Source: JBIYSM02 sp044759095 (GTDB taxonomy: Bacteria; Bacillota; Bacilli; Brevibacillales; Brevibacillaceae). Taken from it: a stretch of 64,000 bases of DNA. The notes beneath the pieces are model-generated. The model did not search any database. It saw only the letters and a list, made by a program, of their open reading frames with translations, and was not told the DNA's origin. The translations under genes were made by a program, and so were the position numbers. The stretch spans positions 1 through 64,000 of the forward strand of contig NZ_JBIYSM020000018.1 in the NCBI RefSeq assembly GCF_044759095.2. The letters are read 5' to 3'. Below are positions 17,040-25,836 of this stretch, piece after piece; within the stretch, counting starts at the first letter, position 1, and each line of letters opens with the position of its first letter.

Positions 17040-17942
17040 ATGCATCAACATCACAACCATCACAGCCCGGTCGATACGGGGTTCAATTCGTTTTTTGACA
17101 TGTGGAGCCCGGATGTGCTGCTCTTTACGCTGCTCCTGGCTGTTTTGTACTTTCTTCTTACCGGTCCGTGGCGTTCGCGATTTGCCAATGCAGCTCCCGT
17201 GAGCGGCAAACAGAAAGCCGTGTTTGTGCTGGCGTTGGTTTTCTTCTACGCGGCTCAGGGCAGTCCGATCAACTATTATGGACACGAATACCTGTTTAGT
17301 GCTCACATGTTTCAGCAGTCTCTGCTGTATTTCATCGTGCCCCCGATGATCCTGATCGGGCTGCCGGAGTGGTTCCTGCACTTCGTATTCCGTCCCGTTT
17401 TCATGAAAAAACTGCTGCGGGCCTTTACACAGCCGGTAATCGCTGCGTTGACGTTCAACGCGCTGTTCTCGTTCTATCATATCCCGTTTATCTTTGATGC
17501 GGCTGCCGAGAACCACGTTTGGATGTCCGTTTACCACATGGTTTTGATCATCGCCGCCTTTATGATGTGGTGGCCGATCGTCAGCCCGATTTCGGAGGTG
17601 GGACAGCTGGCCGGTTTGCGCAAGGTTGCCTACATCTTCGCCAACGGGGTGCTGATTACTCCGGCATGCGCTCTCATTATCTTTGCCAACGACCTGTTGT
17701 ACAGCACCTACAGCCAAGTGCCGGAAGTGTTGGCCGGACACACGGCTCTTGTCGATCAGCGCCTGGGCGGTATCCTGATGAAGCTGATCCAAGAGTTTGT
17801 GTACGGTTCCATTTTGGCTTACGTCTTTTACCACTGGTACCAGAATGAAAGACAAACCGACTTGCCGATGGATCAGCAGCCGGAGCTTCCGCAAGCGGGG
17901 GTGCTGGCGCCGGCCATGGCGGACAGTAAAAACAGAGCCTGA
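17040..17942 (+). CDS. ctaG: Cytochrome c oxidase assembly factor CtaG (caa3 type)
   Basis: A 300-residue membrane protein with about seven helices (caa3_CtaG family), needed to put copper into the caa3 oxidase. The N-terminus is His-rich (MHQHHNHHS), a plausible copper-binding tail. The start is uncertain: ATG 17031 lies only two bases after AAAGGAGG, while ATG 17040 lies about 11 bases after it; the second is preferred, and the difference is three residues. It is followed by ctaM 43 bases downstream. Confidence 0.93.
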   Translation: MHQHHNHHSPVDTGFNSFFDMWSPDVLLFTLLLAVLYFLLTGPWRSRFANAAPVSGKQKAVFVLALVFFYAAQGSPINYYGHEYLFSAHMFQQSLLYFIVPPMILIGLPEWFLHFVFRPVFMKKLLRAFTQPVIAALTFNALFSFYHIPFIFDAAAENHVWMSVYHMVLIIAAFMMWWPIVSPISEVGQLAGLRKVAYIFANGVLITPACALIIFANDLLYSTYSQVPEVLAGHTALVDQRLGGILMKLIQEFVYGSILAYVFYHWYQNERQTDLPMDQQPELPQAGVLAPAMADSKNRA

Positions 17943-17985
17943 AACAGGCGTAGAGAATTTGTGATGGAGATTGAGGTGTGATAGA

Positions 17986-18444
17986 ATGTCAATCATTTTG
18001 CCTACAATTAGTACGTCGTTTATTGCCATGAGCGGTATTCTGGTGGCGTTCGGCTGGTATTACATCAGCCAGAGAAAAGTGGAGACCCACATGAGAGTAA
18101 TGAAGTGGGCCGCTGTTTTTGCCACGGTGTTTTTCCTTACGTATTTGTCGCGGACCCTGTTCGTCGGCAATACGCTGTTTGGCGGTCCGGACAATGTGCG
18201 CGTCTTTTATCAGATCTTCCTCCTGTTCCACATCGTTCTTGCAACGGTAGGCGGGGTGATGGGCCTGGTTACGCTGTATTACGGCTACAAGAAGCAATTC
18301 GCCAAGCACAAGCGAATCGGTCCGTGGACGTCCATCGTCTGGTTCGGTTCCGCCATCACCGGTGTCACTGTGTACACACTGCTGTACGTCATTTACCCCG
18401 GGGGTTCCACTGCGCCGGTGCTCGACGTGATTTTCGGCTGGTAA
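17986..18444 (+). CDS. ctaM: DUF420 oxidase assembly protein (CtaM-like)
   Basis: A 152-residue protein with four membrane helices, matching DUF420 (YozB). In Staphylococcus aureus the homologue CtaM is required for an active aa3-type oxidase. Helix 3 region FLLFHIVLATVGG and helix 4 region ITGVTVYTLLYV fit the family. ATG 17986 is preceded by GAGGTG. It is co-transcribed with ctaG, so both are placed with the oxidase pathway. Confidence 0.85.
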   Translation: MSIILPTISTSFIAMSGILVAFGWYYISQRKVETHMRVMKWAAVFATVFFLTYLSRTLFVGNTLFGGPDNVRVFYQIFLLFHIVLATVGGVMGLVTLYYGYKKQFAKHKRIGPWTSIVWFGSAITGVTVYTLLYVIYPGGSTAPVLDVIFGW

Positions 18445-18570
18445 GTGGTCGGCTGGGTTTTCAGATGTGTTGAAAAATCGTCACGATTCACAGCGTAATA
18501 CAGCCTGATCATCTGATAAAGTATGAGTAGCTGTGTCTGCCGCAAGCACTTTTTAGCAGCAGTGTATTGG

Positions 18571-18600
18571 TTGACTTCACTTGCGCCAATTCGCTACAAT
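18571..18600 (+). promoter_or_regulatory. Sigma-A promoter of ctaB
   Basis: TTGACT, an 18-base spacer and TACAAT, giving a 5' untranslated region of about 120 bases before ctaB. Confidence 0.65.
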
Positions 18601-18658
18601 GATAGCTAGTTCACGAATATTGGCGATTGTTTATATGGAAGATAGAGAGAATCGGCCG

Positions 18659-18686
18659 CTTACCACTTCAACCCCGAAGTGGTAAG
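18659..18686 (+). promoter_or_regulatory. Perfect 11-bp inverted repeat in the ctaB 5' UTR
   Basis: CTTACCACTTC and GAAGTGGTAAG separated by AACCCC, 40 bases upstream of the ctaB start. There is no T-tract after it, so it is not a terminator. It could be a transcript hairpin or an operator. Confidence 0.6.
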
Positions 18687-18726
18687 TATGTGTGTAGGGA
18701 AAAATGATCGGACAGGAGGGTAATCC

Positions 18727-19662
18727 GTGGATCAGCAAGTTACGCTGCAGGAATCGCTGGAGACCGATTCCGCCATGCAGGCTCAATCGACACAACCGGC
18801 TACGTGGAGCGACTATCTGCACTTGACCAAGCCTGGCATTACCATATCCAATTTGATGACCACGTTTACAGGGTTTTGGCTGGCCTCCTCGGGCTCCCCT
18901 GATTGGGCACTGGCGTTGTGGACGATGCTCGGCACCGCCCTGGTGATCGCCTCTGGTGCTGCGTTGAACAACTACTACGACCGCGAGCTGGACCAGAAAA
19001 TGAAGCGTACAAAGAACCGCGGGATTGCGGCGGGACGCATTCATCCCCGCAATGCCCTGTTGTTCGGGATTACCCTGCTGTTGGCAGGTTTGGTCGTTCT
19101 CGCTGTGTTTGCCAACCCGCTTGCTGCCGTATGGGGCTTGATCGGGCATATCTTTTACGTCTTGATCTACACGCCAATGAAGCGGGTCACCTCCCTGAAC
19201 ACGGTGATTGGCGGTATCTCCGGAGCGGCGCCCCCCGTGATCGGCTGGGTGGCTGTCACGAACAACATGGACATGAGCGCATGGCTTCTCTTTTTGATCC
19301 TGTTCCTCTGGCAGCCGCCCCACTTCCTGGCGCTGGCCATGCTGAAAGTGGAGGATTACCGGGCTGGCAACCTGCCCATGCTGCCTGTCGTAAAAGGCTT
19401 TGCTGAAACAAAACGGCAGATGTTCCTGTGGGGTGCTGTGCTGCTCCCGGCGTCCCTGCTGCTTTTTTTCCATGGGAACGTAGGATACATCTACCTGGCA
19501 GTAGCTGCCGTGACGGGACTGATTTATCTGGTGTTGCTTTATCAGGGTTTTCACACCGATGATGACATCGCCTGGGCGAAAAAGATGTTTGGCTATTCGA
19601 TTCTCTACCTGACCATTTTCTGTGCCGCCGTCGTTGTGAGCACGCTTGTAGAAAACATTTGA
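18727..19662 (+). CDS. ctaB: Protoheme IX farnesyltransferase (heme O synthase)
   Basis: A 311-residue UbiA-family prenyltransferase with about eight to nine helices. The first Asp-rich motif is present as NNYYDRELDQKMKRT, and YTPMKRVTSLNTVIGG forms the conserved second region. It attaches a farnesyl group to protoheme to make heme O, the precursor of heme A. The start is GTG 18727 after AGGAGG. It is followed by its own terminator and then ctaA. Confidence 0.95.
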   Translation: MDQQVTLQESLETDSAMQAQSTQPATWSDYLHLTKPGITISNLMTTFTGFWLASSGSPDWALALWTMLGTALVIASGAALNNYYDRELDQKMKRTKNRGIAAGRIHPRNALLFGITLLLAGLVVLAVFANPLAAVWGLIGHIFYVLIYTPMKRVTSLNTVIGGISGAAPPVIGWVAVTNNMDMSAWLLFLILFLWQPPHFLALAMLKVEDYRAGNLPMLPVVKGFAETKRQMFLWGAVLLPASLLLFFHGNVGYIYLAVAAVTGLIYLVLLYQGFHTDDDIAWAKKMFGYSILYLTIFCAAVVVSTLVENI

Positions 19663-19687
19663 CACGCAACGCTCACATTTGCCAATG

Positions 19688-19724
19688 AACATCTCTTGCA
19701 TCGCAAGGGATGTTTCTGTATTTT
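19688..19724 (+). terminator. Terminator between ctaB and ctaA
   Basis: Stem AACATCTCTTGC/GCAAGGGATGTT with the loop ATC, followed by TCTGTATTTT. Confidence 0.7.
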
Positions 19725-19766
19725 GAGTAGGGAGCAAATACTTTCGTAAGCTAGGTGTTTTTACAC

Positions 19767-20681
19767 ATGGATAAAATGCTGAAATGGCTCGCCATAACGG
19801 CCACTGTCGTGATGTTCCTGGTGATGATTGCCGGATCCCTCGTCACCAAGACCGAGTCGGCCTTGGGATGCGGAAACGACTGGCCGCTGTGCAACGGAAA
19901 ATGGGTGCCGGAGTACACGCTGGAGTCCATAATTGAATATCTGCACCGGGTGGTTACGGGAATTGCGGGGATTGTCGTCATCGTTTTCTCCGTGTGGGCA
20001 TGGCGCCGTTACAGAGGAAACCGGGAAGTGCGCGGCCTGGCGATCTTCGGCCTTTTCTTCATTGTGCTGGAATCGCTCTTGGGAGCGTCGGCGGTTATTT
20101 GGCCCCAGTCCTCTCCTGTACTGGCGCTTCATTTCGGATTCTCGCTGCTGGCGTTTACGGGGGTGCTGCTGCTGACGATCTTTGTCCTGCAGCGCGAAAG
20201 GATGGAGAGCCTCGTGCAGGCGCCGGTCTCTGTCCGCTTTCGCAACTACATCTGGGCGGTGACGGCCTACGCTTACGGGGTCGTTTACCTGGGAGCGTAC
20301 GTACGGCACACGGGTTCCAGTATGGGATGTACAGACTGGCCGCTGTGTCAGGGCAAGCTCATTCCCGATCTCGCCGGTCAGGCCGGCATTCAGTTTATCC
20401 ATCGGGTGGGAGCGGCGCTGCTGTTTTTCCTGCTGCTTGCGGCAATGCTGTATGCCGTGCGCCATTTTAAACAGGGACGTCGTGATCTCTACAAAGCCAG
20501 CATTCTTGCCTTTGGTTTGGTAACCGTTCAGGTACTGAGCGGCGGGCTGGTGGTTCACTTCAAACTCCATCTCTATGCGACCTTGCTTCACTCCGCTGTG
20601 ATTACCTGTCTGTTCGGTGTCATGTGCTACATGTGCGTGCAGTCGCTGAAGACACCGCATTCTTTGAAACTGCGAAAATAA
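19767..20681 (+). CDS. ctaA: Heme A synthase
   Basis: A 304-residue protein with eight helices arranged as two similar halves. Heme-binding histidines lie in EYLHRVVTG, LHFGFS, IHRVGAA and LLHSAVIT, and the cysteine pairs in LGCGNDWPLC and MGCTDWPLC are typical of the Bacillus type. It oxidises the C8 methyl group of heme O to give heme A. It lies in tandem behind ctaB, whereas in Bacillus subtilis the two are divergent. ATG 19767 is preferred over the GTG at 19755, which overlaps the ribosome binding site. Confidence 0.95.
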   Translation: MDKMLKWLAITATVVMFLVMIAGSLVTKTESALGCGNDWPLCNGKWVPEYTLESIIEYLHRVVTGIAGIVVIVFSVWAWRRYRGNREVRGLAIFGLFFIVLESLLGASAVIWPQSSPVLALHFGFSLLAFTGVLLLTIFVLQRERMESLVQAPVSVRFRNYIWAVTAYAYGVVYLGAYVRHTGSSMGCTDWPLCQGKLIPDLAGQAGIQFIHRVGAALLFFLLLAAMLYAVRHFKQGRRDLYKASILAFGLVTVQVLSGGLVVHFKLHLYATLLHSAVITCLFGVMCYMCVQSLKTPHSLKLRK

Positions 20682-20682
20682 A

Positions 20683-20716
20683 AGCCGCTTCCGGGTTGTT
20701 CCGGTTGCGGCTTTTT
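20683..20716 (+). terminator. Terminator of ctaA
   Basis: Stem AAGCCGC/GCGGCTT followed by TTTT, starting one base after the stop codon. A dispersed repeat begins immediately after the T-tract. Confidence 0.85.
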
Positions 20717-20718
20717 TG

Positions 20719-20841
20719 GTGTATAAGAATTTGCTAGAAAAGTGTTCGGGGCCCCGCCCGGCGAAAAAAGGGACCCCACTCGGCTTAGCGATAGCTACCG
20801 CCGAGTGGGGTGAGAATAGCGAATGCCGGGTGGGTTTTCTT
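20719..20841 (+). repeat. Dispersed nested-stem repeat, full copy (shortened 5' end)
   Basis: It begins GTGTATAAGAATTT after the ctaA terminator T-tract. The outer stem CCCGCCCGGC (20753-20762) pairs with GCCGGGTGGG (20825-20834) and encloses the inner stem CCCCACTCGGC/GCCGAGTGGGG. It ends TTTTCTTA. It lacks the GGACATCCCATACAG segment found in the copies at 2630, 57342 and 61205. Confidence 0.88.
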
Positions 20842-20926
20842 ACATCCGGCACATTTTTCATCGGCTGCCGGCACTGTCTTCTGCTACAATAATAAGGCAA
20901 ACAAATGATCGATGGATGGTGGAAGG

Positions 20927-22174
20927 ATGCGTATTTTACATACAGCCGACTGGCATTTCGGCAGGCAGCTGGAGGGGCGGGACCGCCGGAGCGAGCAGGC
21001 GGCGTTTGTGGACGAGTTGTGCCGGATTGCCGACGAACGGAAGATTGACCTGGTCCTGATCGCAGGGGACGTGTACGACTCGGTCAACCCGCCTGCCTGG
21101 GCGGAGGAACTGTTCTACGAGGCGTTGGAGCGGTTGGCGGCAGGAGGAAAGCGTGGGGTCGTCGTGATTGCCGGGAATCACGACCAGCCGGAGCGCGTTC
21201 GGGCGGCGGCGCCGCTGGCATACAAGCACGGTATTGTGCTGCTGGGATTGCCGAAGGAAGCGCCGCAAATCAGCAGCTCGGATGTTGACGGGGAGCAGGT
21301 GCGTATCGTGGCGGCCGGACCGTCATGGTTTGAGATCGCCATCCCTGGCGTGGAGCATCACGCCGTCGTGTTGGCATTGCCGTACCCTTCGGAATCGCGC
21401 TTAAAGGAGCTGATCAGCGAGAGCTTTACCCAGGAGCAGATGCAGCAGGCGTTTTCCGAGCGGATTGCAATGCTCTTTGCCGAGCTTTCCGAAAAGTTTC
21501 GCGACGATACCGTGAATCTGGTAACCAGCCACCTGTTTGTCATGGGGGGAAAGGAGACCGATTCAGAGCGTCCCATTCAGATCGGCGGAGCATTGACCGT
21601 ATCCCCGTCTGCTTTCCCGGAAAAAGCGCACTACGTAGCGCTCGGACACCTGCACCGCCTGCAGAAATTGGGTGAGAAGCCGCTCATTCGCTACAGCGGC
21701 TCTCCCTTGTCGTACAGCTTCTCGGAAGCGGGACAGAGCAAGGCGGTGGTCGTCCTGGAGATTGTGCCGGGACATCCTGTACAGGAAGAGATCGTTTACC
21801 TGCAGAGCGGGAAACCGCTGGCCCGTTGGAAGGCCACGGAAGGCATCGCCCAGGTGGAGCGGTGGCTGGATGAGGGCAGGGATGCCGGAGCATGGATCGA
21901 GCTGGAGCTGCATGTGTCAGACGTGATTGACCCGGCCGAATTTCAACGCTTGCGCAAGCTGAGTGACGATTTTGTCAAAATCCAGCGTGTCCTGGTGCGC
22001 GAGGAGCGGGAGGAAGAGGCGGCTGGCGAGCGCAAGGATTTGTCGGAACTGCAGCCGGAACAGCTGTTCCGGCGCTTTTACGAACGGAAGCGCGGCACAC
22101 AGCCTGACGAACGCGTCGTGGCGCTGTTCGAGCGGCTGCTGGTGGATGAGGAAGGGAGAGGTGACCTGGAATGA
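20927..22174 (+). CDS. sbcD: DNA repair exonuclease subunit SbcD
   Basis: A 415-residue Mre11-type nuclease. Metallophosphoesterase motifs are HTADWHFG (residues about 5-12), LIAGDVYD, IAGNHDQPER and, later, ALGHLHR. With SbcC it cuts hairpins and protein-blocked DNA ends in an Mn-dependent way. ATG 20927 yields the family N-terminus MRILHTADWH; ATG 20912 is also in frame but adds residues not usual for the family. It overlaps sbcC by four bases (ATGA). Confidence 0.95.
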   Translation: MRILHTADWHFGRQLEGRDRRSEQAAFVDELCRIADERKIDLVLIAGDVYDSVNPPAWAEELFYEALERLAAGGKRGVVVIAGNHDQPERVRAAAPLAYKHGIVLLGLPKEAPQISSSDVDGEQVRIVAAGPSWFEIAIPGVEHHAVVLALPYPSESRLKELISESFTQEQMQQAFSERIAMLFAELSEKFRDDTVNLVTSHLFVMGGKETDSERPIQIGGALTVSPSAFPEKAHYVALGHLHRLQKLGEKPLIRYSGSPLSYSFSEAGQSKAVVVLEIVPGHPVQEEIVYLQSGKPLARWKATEGIAQVERWLDEGRDAGAWIELELHVSDVIDPAEFQRLRKLSDDFVKIQRVLVREEREEEAAGERKDLSELQPEQLFRRFYERKRGTQPDERVVALFERLLVDEEGRGDLE

Positions 22175-25100
22175 GGCCGATACGCTTGAAACTGGCCGGT
22201 TTGCACAGCTACCGGGAGATGCAGGAGGTTGACTTCGAGACGCTCTGTGAAGCGGGACTGTTCGGCATTTTTGGTCCTACCGGCAGCGGAAAGTCCACCA
22301 TCCTGGACGCCATTACGCTGGCGCTGTACGGGCAGGTGGTGCGCCTGGGCGGAGGAACGCATCCGAAAGACGTGCTCAACCAGCTGGAACAGCGTGTTTT
22401 CGTTTCGTTCACTTTTGAAATCGGCCGGGCGGAGGAGCGCCGCCGATACACGATCGAGCGGGAGTTTGGCATCGACAAAAAAGGCAACCGCCGCCAGCCT
22501 GAGGTTCGTCTCATTCAATGCGGCAGAGCGCCCGGAGAAGCGGATGTCGTGCTGGAATCAAAGGCAAGCGGAGCCACGGCGGCGATCGAGTCGCTGATTG
22601 GCCTGACCCTGCAGGACTTTACCCGGGCGGTGGTTCTGCCGCAGGGGCAGTTCTCCCGATTCCTGACTCTGAAGGGCAGCGAGCGGAACGAAATGCTGCA
22701 GAGGATGTTCGGATTACATATCTATGGCGAAAAACTGAACGAGCGGGTACGCGCAGCCCTTGAACAGGTAAAAGCGGAGATGCACCGCCTCCAGCTGGAA
22801 TTGGCGGCGTTGGGAGACGTAGGGCCACAAGCGCTGCTCGAAGCAAGAAGCGCGCTGGAGTCCGCCATCGGGCAGGAGCAGGCGTACAGTCAGCAAAAGC
22901 AGGCGCTGCAGCAGCAGATGGAGGAAATGAAGCAGGTCTACCTGTGGCAGAAAGAACATGCAGCCGTTCAAGAGCGGATCAGCCTGCTTGCTGCCCGCCA
23001 AGAGGAGATGGCTGAACTCTCCGAACGGATCCGGGAGCTGGAAGCCAGTCTTGTTCTCTGGCCCCTGAAGCAAAAATGGCAGCAAATCGACGCGGAGTGG
23101 AGCGCCACTGCGGAAGTACTGAAGCAGCAGCGGGAGAAGCAGGAATCGGCGGCAGCAGCGCATGAGGCAGCAGAGCAGTCTTACCAAGAGCGTCAGGCGC
23201 AGCTGCGAATGGACGAGCCGCTGCTGATTGAACAAAAGAGCGGGCTGGTTCAGGCGATCGAGTGGGAGAAGGAACTGGAGGCGCTCAAAGCGGAATTGTC
23301 CGCAGTCCAACAGGAGCTCCTCTCTGTCGCCGGCGAGCAGGAGCAGGTCACCAAACGGCTGAAGCAGGACGAGGAGCAGTTGGAGGTGTTGGAGCGGGAG
23401 TCCACCCTGCTGTCGGAGCAAATGCAGGCTGCGACGGTAACGCCGGAAATGCGCAGGCAGATCGCGGAAGCGAGGGAGGCGAAGCGAAACTGGGAGCGTG
23501 AACAGGCGAAACAGCTGGAGCTGGAACAGGAACTCTCGCAGGTACTAAAGGAGCGGCAGGCCCTTTTAGCGGAAGCGGAGCGGCTCAAAATCGTTTGGCA
23601 GGAAAGTGCGCAGGCGCATGAGCAAGCAAAACAAAAGCTGGCGGAGTATGAAACGAAGCCGCTTTTGTCGGAAGCGGATGTGGAGAAAAGGCGGGAAACG
23701 CTGGCGCAGGTGAAACAGCTCGGAAAGGAATGGCGGGAGCAGCTTGCTCTGGAGACAATCCGGCAGGAAAAGTGGATGCAGTGGGAGCGGGAGTGGCAGC
23801 AGGCCGAGGCCAGAACAGCCAGCCTGGAGACCGCGTGGAAAGCGGAGGAAGCCAAGCGGGATGAACAACGGCTGGCTTTGGAAGCGGTGCGGCACGCGTG
23901 GAACGACTGGCAGCAGGCCAATATGGCCCGCGTCCTGCGCGGCACGCTGGTGGACGGTGAAGAGTGTCCGGTATGCGGCTCCACCCATCATCCCCGTCAG
24001 ACTGCTGCTTCCGACAGTGACAGCGAGCATGAAAAAGCAGGGGAACAGCTGCGCAAGGAGGCAAAGGCGGCCGAAGAAGCGCTGCAGGCTGCCGAACGAC
24101 AGGTGCAGGCTGCTTTAGAGCTGCTGCAGGCCGCAAAACTGGAGCAGGCAGCCCTTGTCCAGCGGAAAAACGTCCTCGAAGAAGAACGGGAGGCGATTCA
24201 CCGCCGAGTGGAAGAGATTCGCCAGGAGTGCGGGAATCTCGGCTCAGACTGGGAGGCCGCCGAGATCGGGCAGCTGCTGGAGGCGTATCAGCGGGCGGAC
24301 GGGCACCTGCGGATGCAGCTGGAAGAGCGTGAACGGGCGAAAGCCGCTCTGGAGCAGCTGCAGCAGCAGTGCAGTCAGCTGCGGGAGCGGGAGATCGAGC
24401 AGAAAAGCCTGTACGAGCGCCAGGCCATCCTGCTGGAGCAGCGGGAGGAGAAGCTGACCGAGCTGAACGTTCGACTGAAAACCGCGCAGGAACAGACGAA
24501 ACTTGCAGAGGAAGCGCTGCACAAATTGCGGGGCGAACTGCGGGTCGACGAGATCGAGGCCCGCTACGAAGCGATCGGGGAATTGGACCGAAAGCTGGAG
24601 CAGCTGCAGCATGCGAGAGCGGAGCGGGAAGCGCGGAAAAAGCAGTTTCTTGCCGGCTGGGAAGCGGCCAAAGCGAAGCGCACGGAGCTGTTGCTGAGGC
24701 AGGAGACTTTGCGCGAGCGGAAGGAAGAAAAGAAGCGTCTCTTTGAGCAGAGGTACCGCTTGTGGCTGGAGCGTACGGGCGGTGAACCTGCGAATCAGCG
24801 GATGATCGCAGTGGAGGAGGCGCTGGCCAAGCTGCGCGCGGCGGTACAGGAAGCGGAGGAAGAGCGCAAGCAGACTTTGGCGGTGCGGCAGCAGGTGCAG
24901 GAAGACCTGGTGAAAAACTCCGAGGCATACGCCGGATTGACGCGCCAGCGGGCAGATGCGGAGGCGGCGCTGCAGGAAGCGATGATGCAGAGCGGCATCG
25001 GATCGGCTGAACGAATCGATCAGCTGTACGGCGAGAGGGATCGTCTCCCCGCCTACAGGAAACAGGTGACGGAGTACGAAGAGGCTCTGAAGCAAGCCCG

Positions 25101-25821
25101 TTACGACGAGCAGCGACTGTCCCAGGCGTTGGCTGGAAGATTTGTCAGCGAAGAGCAGTGGAGCGCAGCCATGCAGACGTGGGATGAGCTGGAGCAGACC
25201 TTCCAGGTCGTCAAAGACCAGGTGGCCGTCGCCAGACAGACACTTACCCGAATTGAAAGCAATCATGAAAAATGGCAGCAGCTTCAGGAAAGACTGGCGG
25301 AACAATCGGATGAACAGAGCCGCCTCGAAGAGTTGAAGAAACTGTTTGAAGGAAAGGCCTTTGTCCAGTTTATCGCGGAGGAAAAGCTGGCCTCCATTGC
25401 CCGTGACGCCTCCTATCACCTGAGGCGGATGACCAAGAACCGGTACGCTTTGGAGATCGGGGACGAAGGAGAATTTGTGCTGCGCGACGAGGGAGCAGGC
25501 GGAATGCGGCGCCCGGTCGGCACCTTGTCCGGAGGAGAGACGTTTTTGACCTCGCTTTCGCTGGCACTCGCCTTGTCGGTGGAGATTCAGATGCGCGGCG
25601 GACGGTTGGAGTTCTTTTTCCTGGACGAAGGCTTCGGGACACTCGACCCCGACTTGCTTGAGGTGGTGCTGGATGCGCTGGAACGCCTGCGCATGAGCGA
25701 CTTCACCATCGGTGTCATCAGCCACGTGCCGGAGATGCGCGTGCGAATGCCGCGTCGACTGGTCGTGACGCCCGCTGAGCCTTTGGGAGCGGGCAGCCGA
25801 ATCCAACTGGAAATGGAATAG
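22171..25821 (+). CDS. sbcC: DNA repair exonuclease subunit SbcC (Rad50-like SMC ATPase)
   Basis: A 1216-residue protein with an N-terminal Walker A half (GPTGSGKSTILDAI, about residues 35-48), two long coiled-coil arms rich in Glu, Gln and Ala, and a zinc hook CPVCGSTHHP at about residue 598. The C-terminal half holds the signature TLSGGETFLTSL and Walker B FFLDEGFGTLD. It is the ATP-driven, DNA-tethering partner of SbcD. Length is somewhat greater than the Bacillus subtilis protein but within the family range. Confidence 0.95.
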   Translation: MRPIRLKLAGLHSYREMQEVDFETLCEAGLFGIFGPTGSGKSTILDAITLALYGQVVRLGGGTHPKDVLNQLEQRVFVSFTFEIGRAEERRRYTIEREFGIDKKGNRRQPEVRLIQCGRAPGEADVVLESKASGATAAIESLIGLTLQDFTRAVVLPQGQFSRFLTLKGSERNEMLQRMFGLHIYGEKLNERVRAALEQVKAEMHRLQLELAALGDVGPQALLEARSALESAIGQEQAYSQQKQALQQQMEEMKQVYLWQKEHAAVQERISLLAARQEEMAELSERIRELEASLVLWPLKQKWQQIDAEWSATAEVLKQQREKQESAAAAHEAAEQSYQERQAQLRMDEPLLIEQKSGLVQAIEWEKELEALKAELSAVQQELLSVAGEQEQVTKRLKQDEEQLEVLERESTLLSEQMQAATVTPEMRRQIAEAREAKRNWEREQAKQLELEQELSQVLKERQALLAEAERLKIVWQESAQAHEQAKQKLAEYETKPLLSEADVEKRRETLAQVKQLGKEWREQLALETIRQEKWMQWEREWQQAEARTASLETAWKAEEAKRDEQRLALEAVRHAWNDWQQANMARVLRGTLVDGEECPVCGSTHHPRQTAASDSDSEHEKAGEQLRKEAKAAEEALQAAERQVQAALELLQAAKLEQAALVQRKNVLEEEREAIHRRVEEIRQECGNLGSDWEAAEIGQLLEAYQRADGHLRMQLEERERAKAALEQLQQQCSQLREREIEQKSLYERQAILLEQREEKLTELNVRLKTAQEQTKLAEEALHKLRGELRVDEIEARYEAIGELDRKLEQLQHARAEREARKKQFLAGWEAAKAKRTELLLRQETLRERKEEKKRLFEQRYRLWLERTGGEPANQRMIAVEEALAKLRAAVQEAEEERKQTLAVRQQVQEDLVKNSEAYAGLTRQRADAEAALQEAMMQSGIGSAERIDQLYGERDRLPAYRKQVTEYEEALKQARYDEQRLSQALAGRFVSEEQWSAAMQTWDELEQTFQVVKDQVAVARQTLTRIESNHEKWQQLQERLAEQSDEQSRLEELKKLFEGKAFVQFIAEEKLASIARDASYHLRRMTKNRYALEIGDEGEFVLRDEGAGGMRRPVGTLSGGETFLTSLSLALALSVEIQMRGGRLEFFFLDEGFGTLDPDLLEVVLDALERLRMSDFTIGVISHVPEMRVRMPRRLVVTPAEPLGAGSRIQLEME

Positions 25822-25836
25822 AAAGGGGGAAGACCG

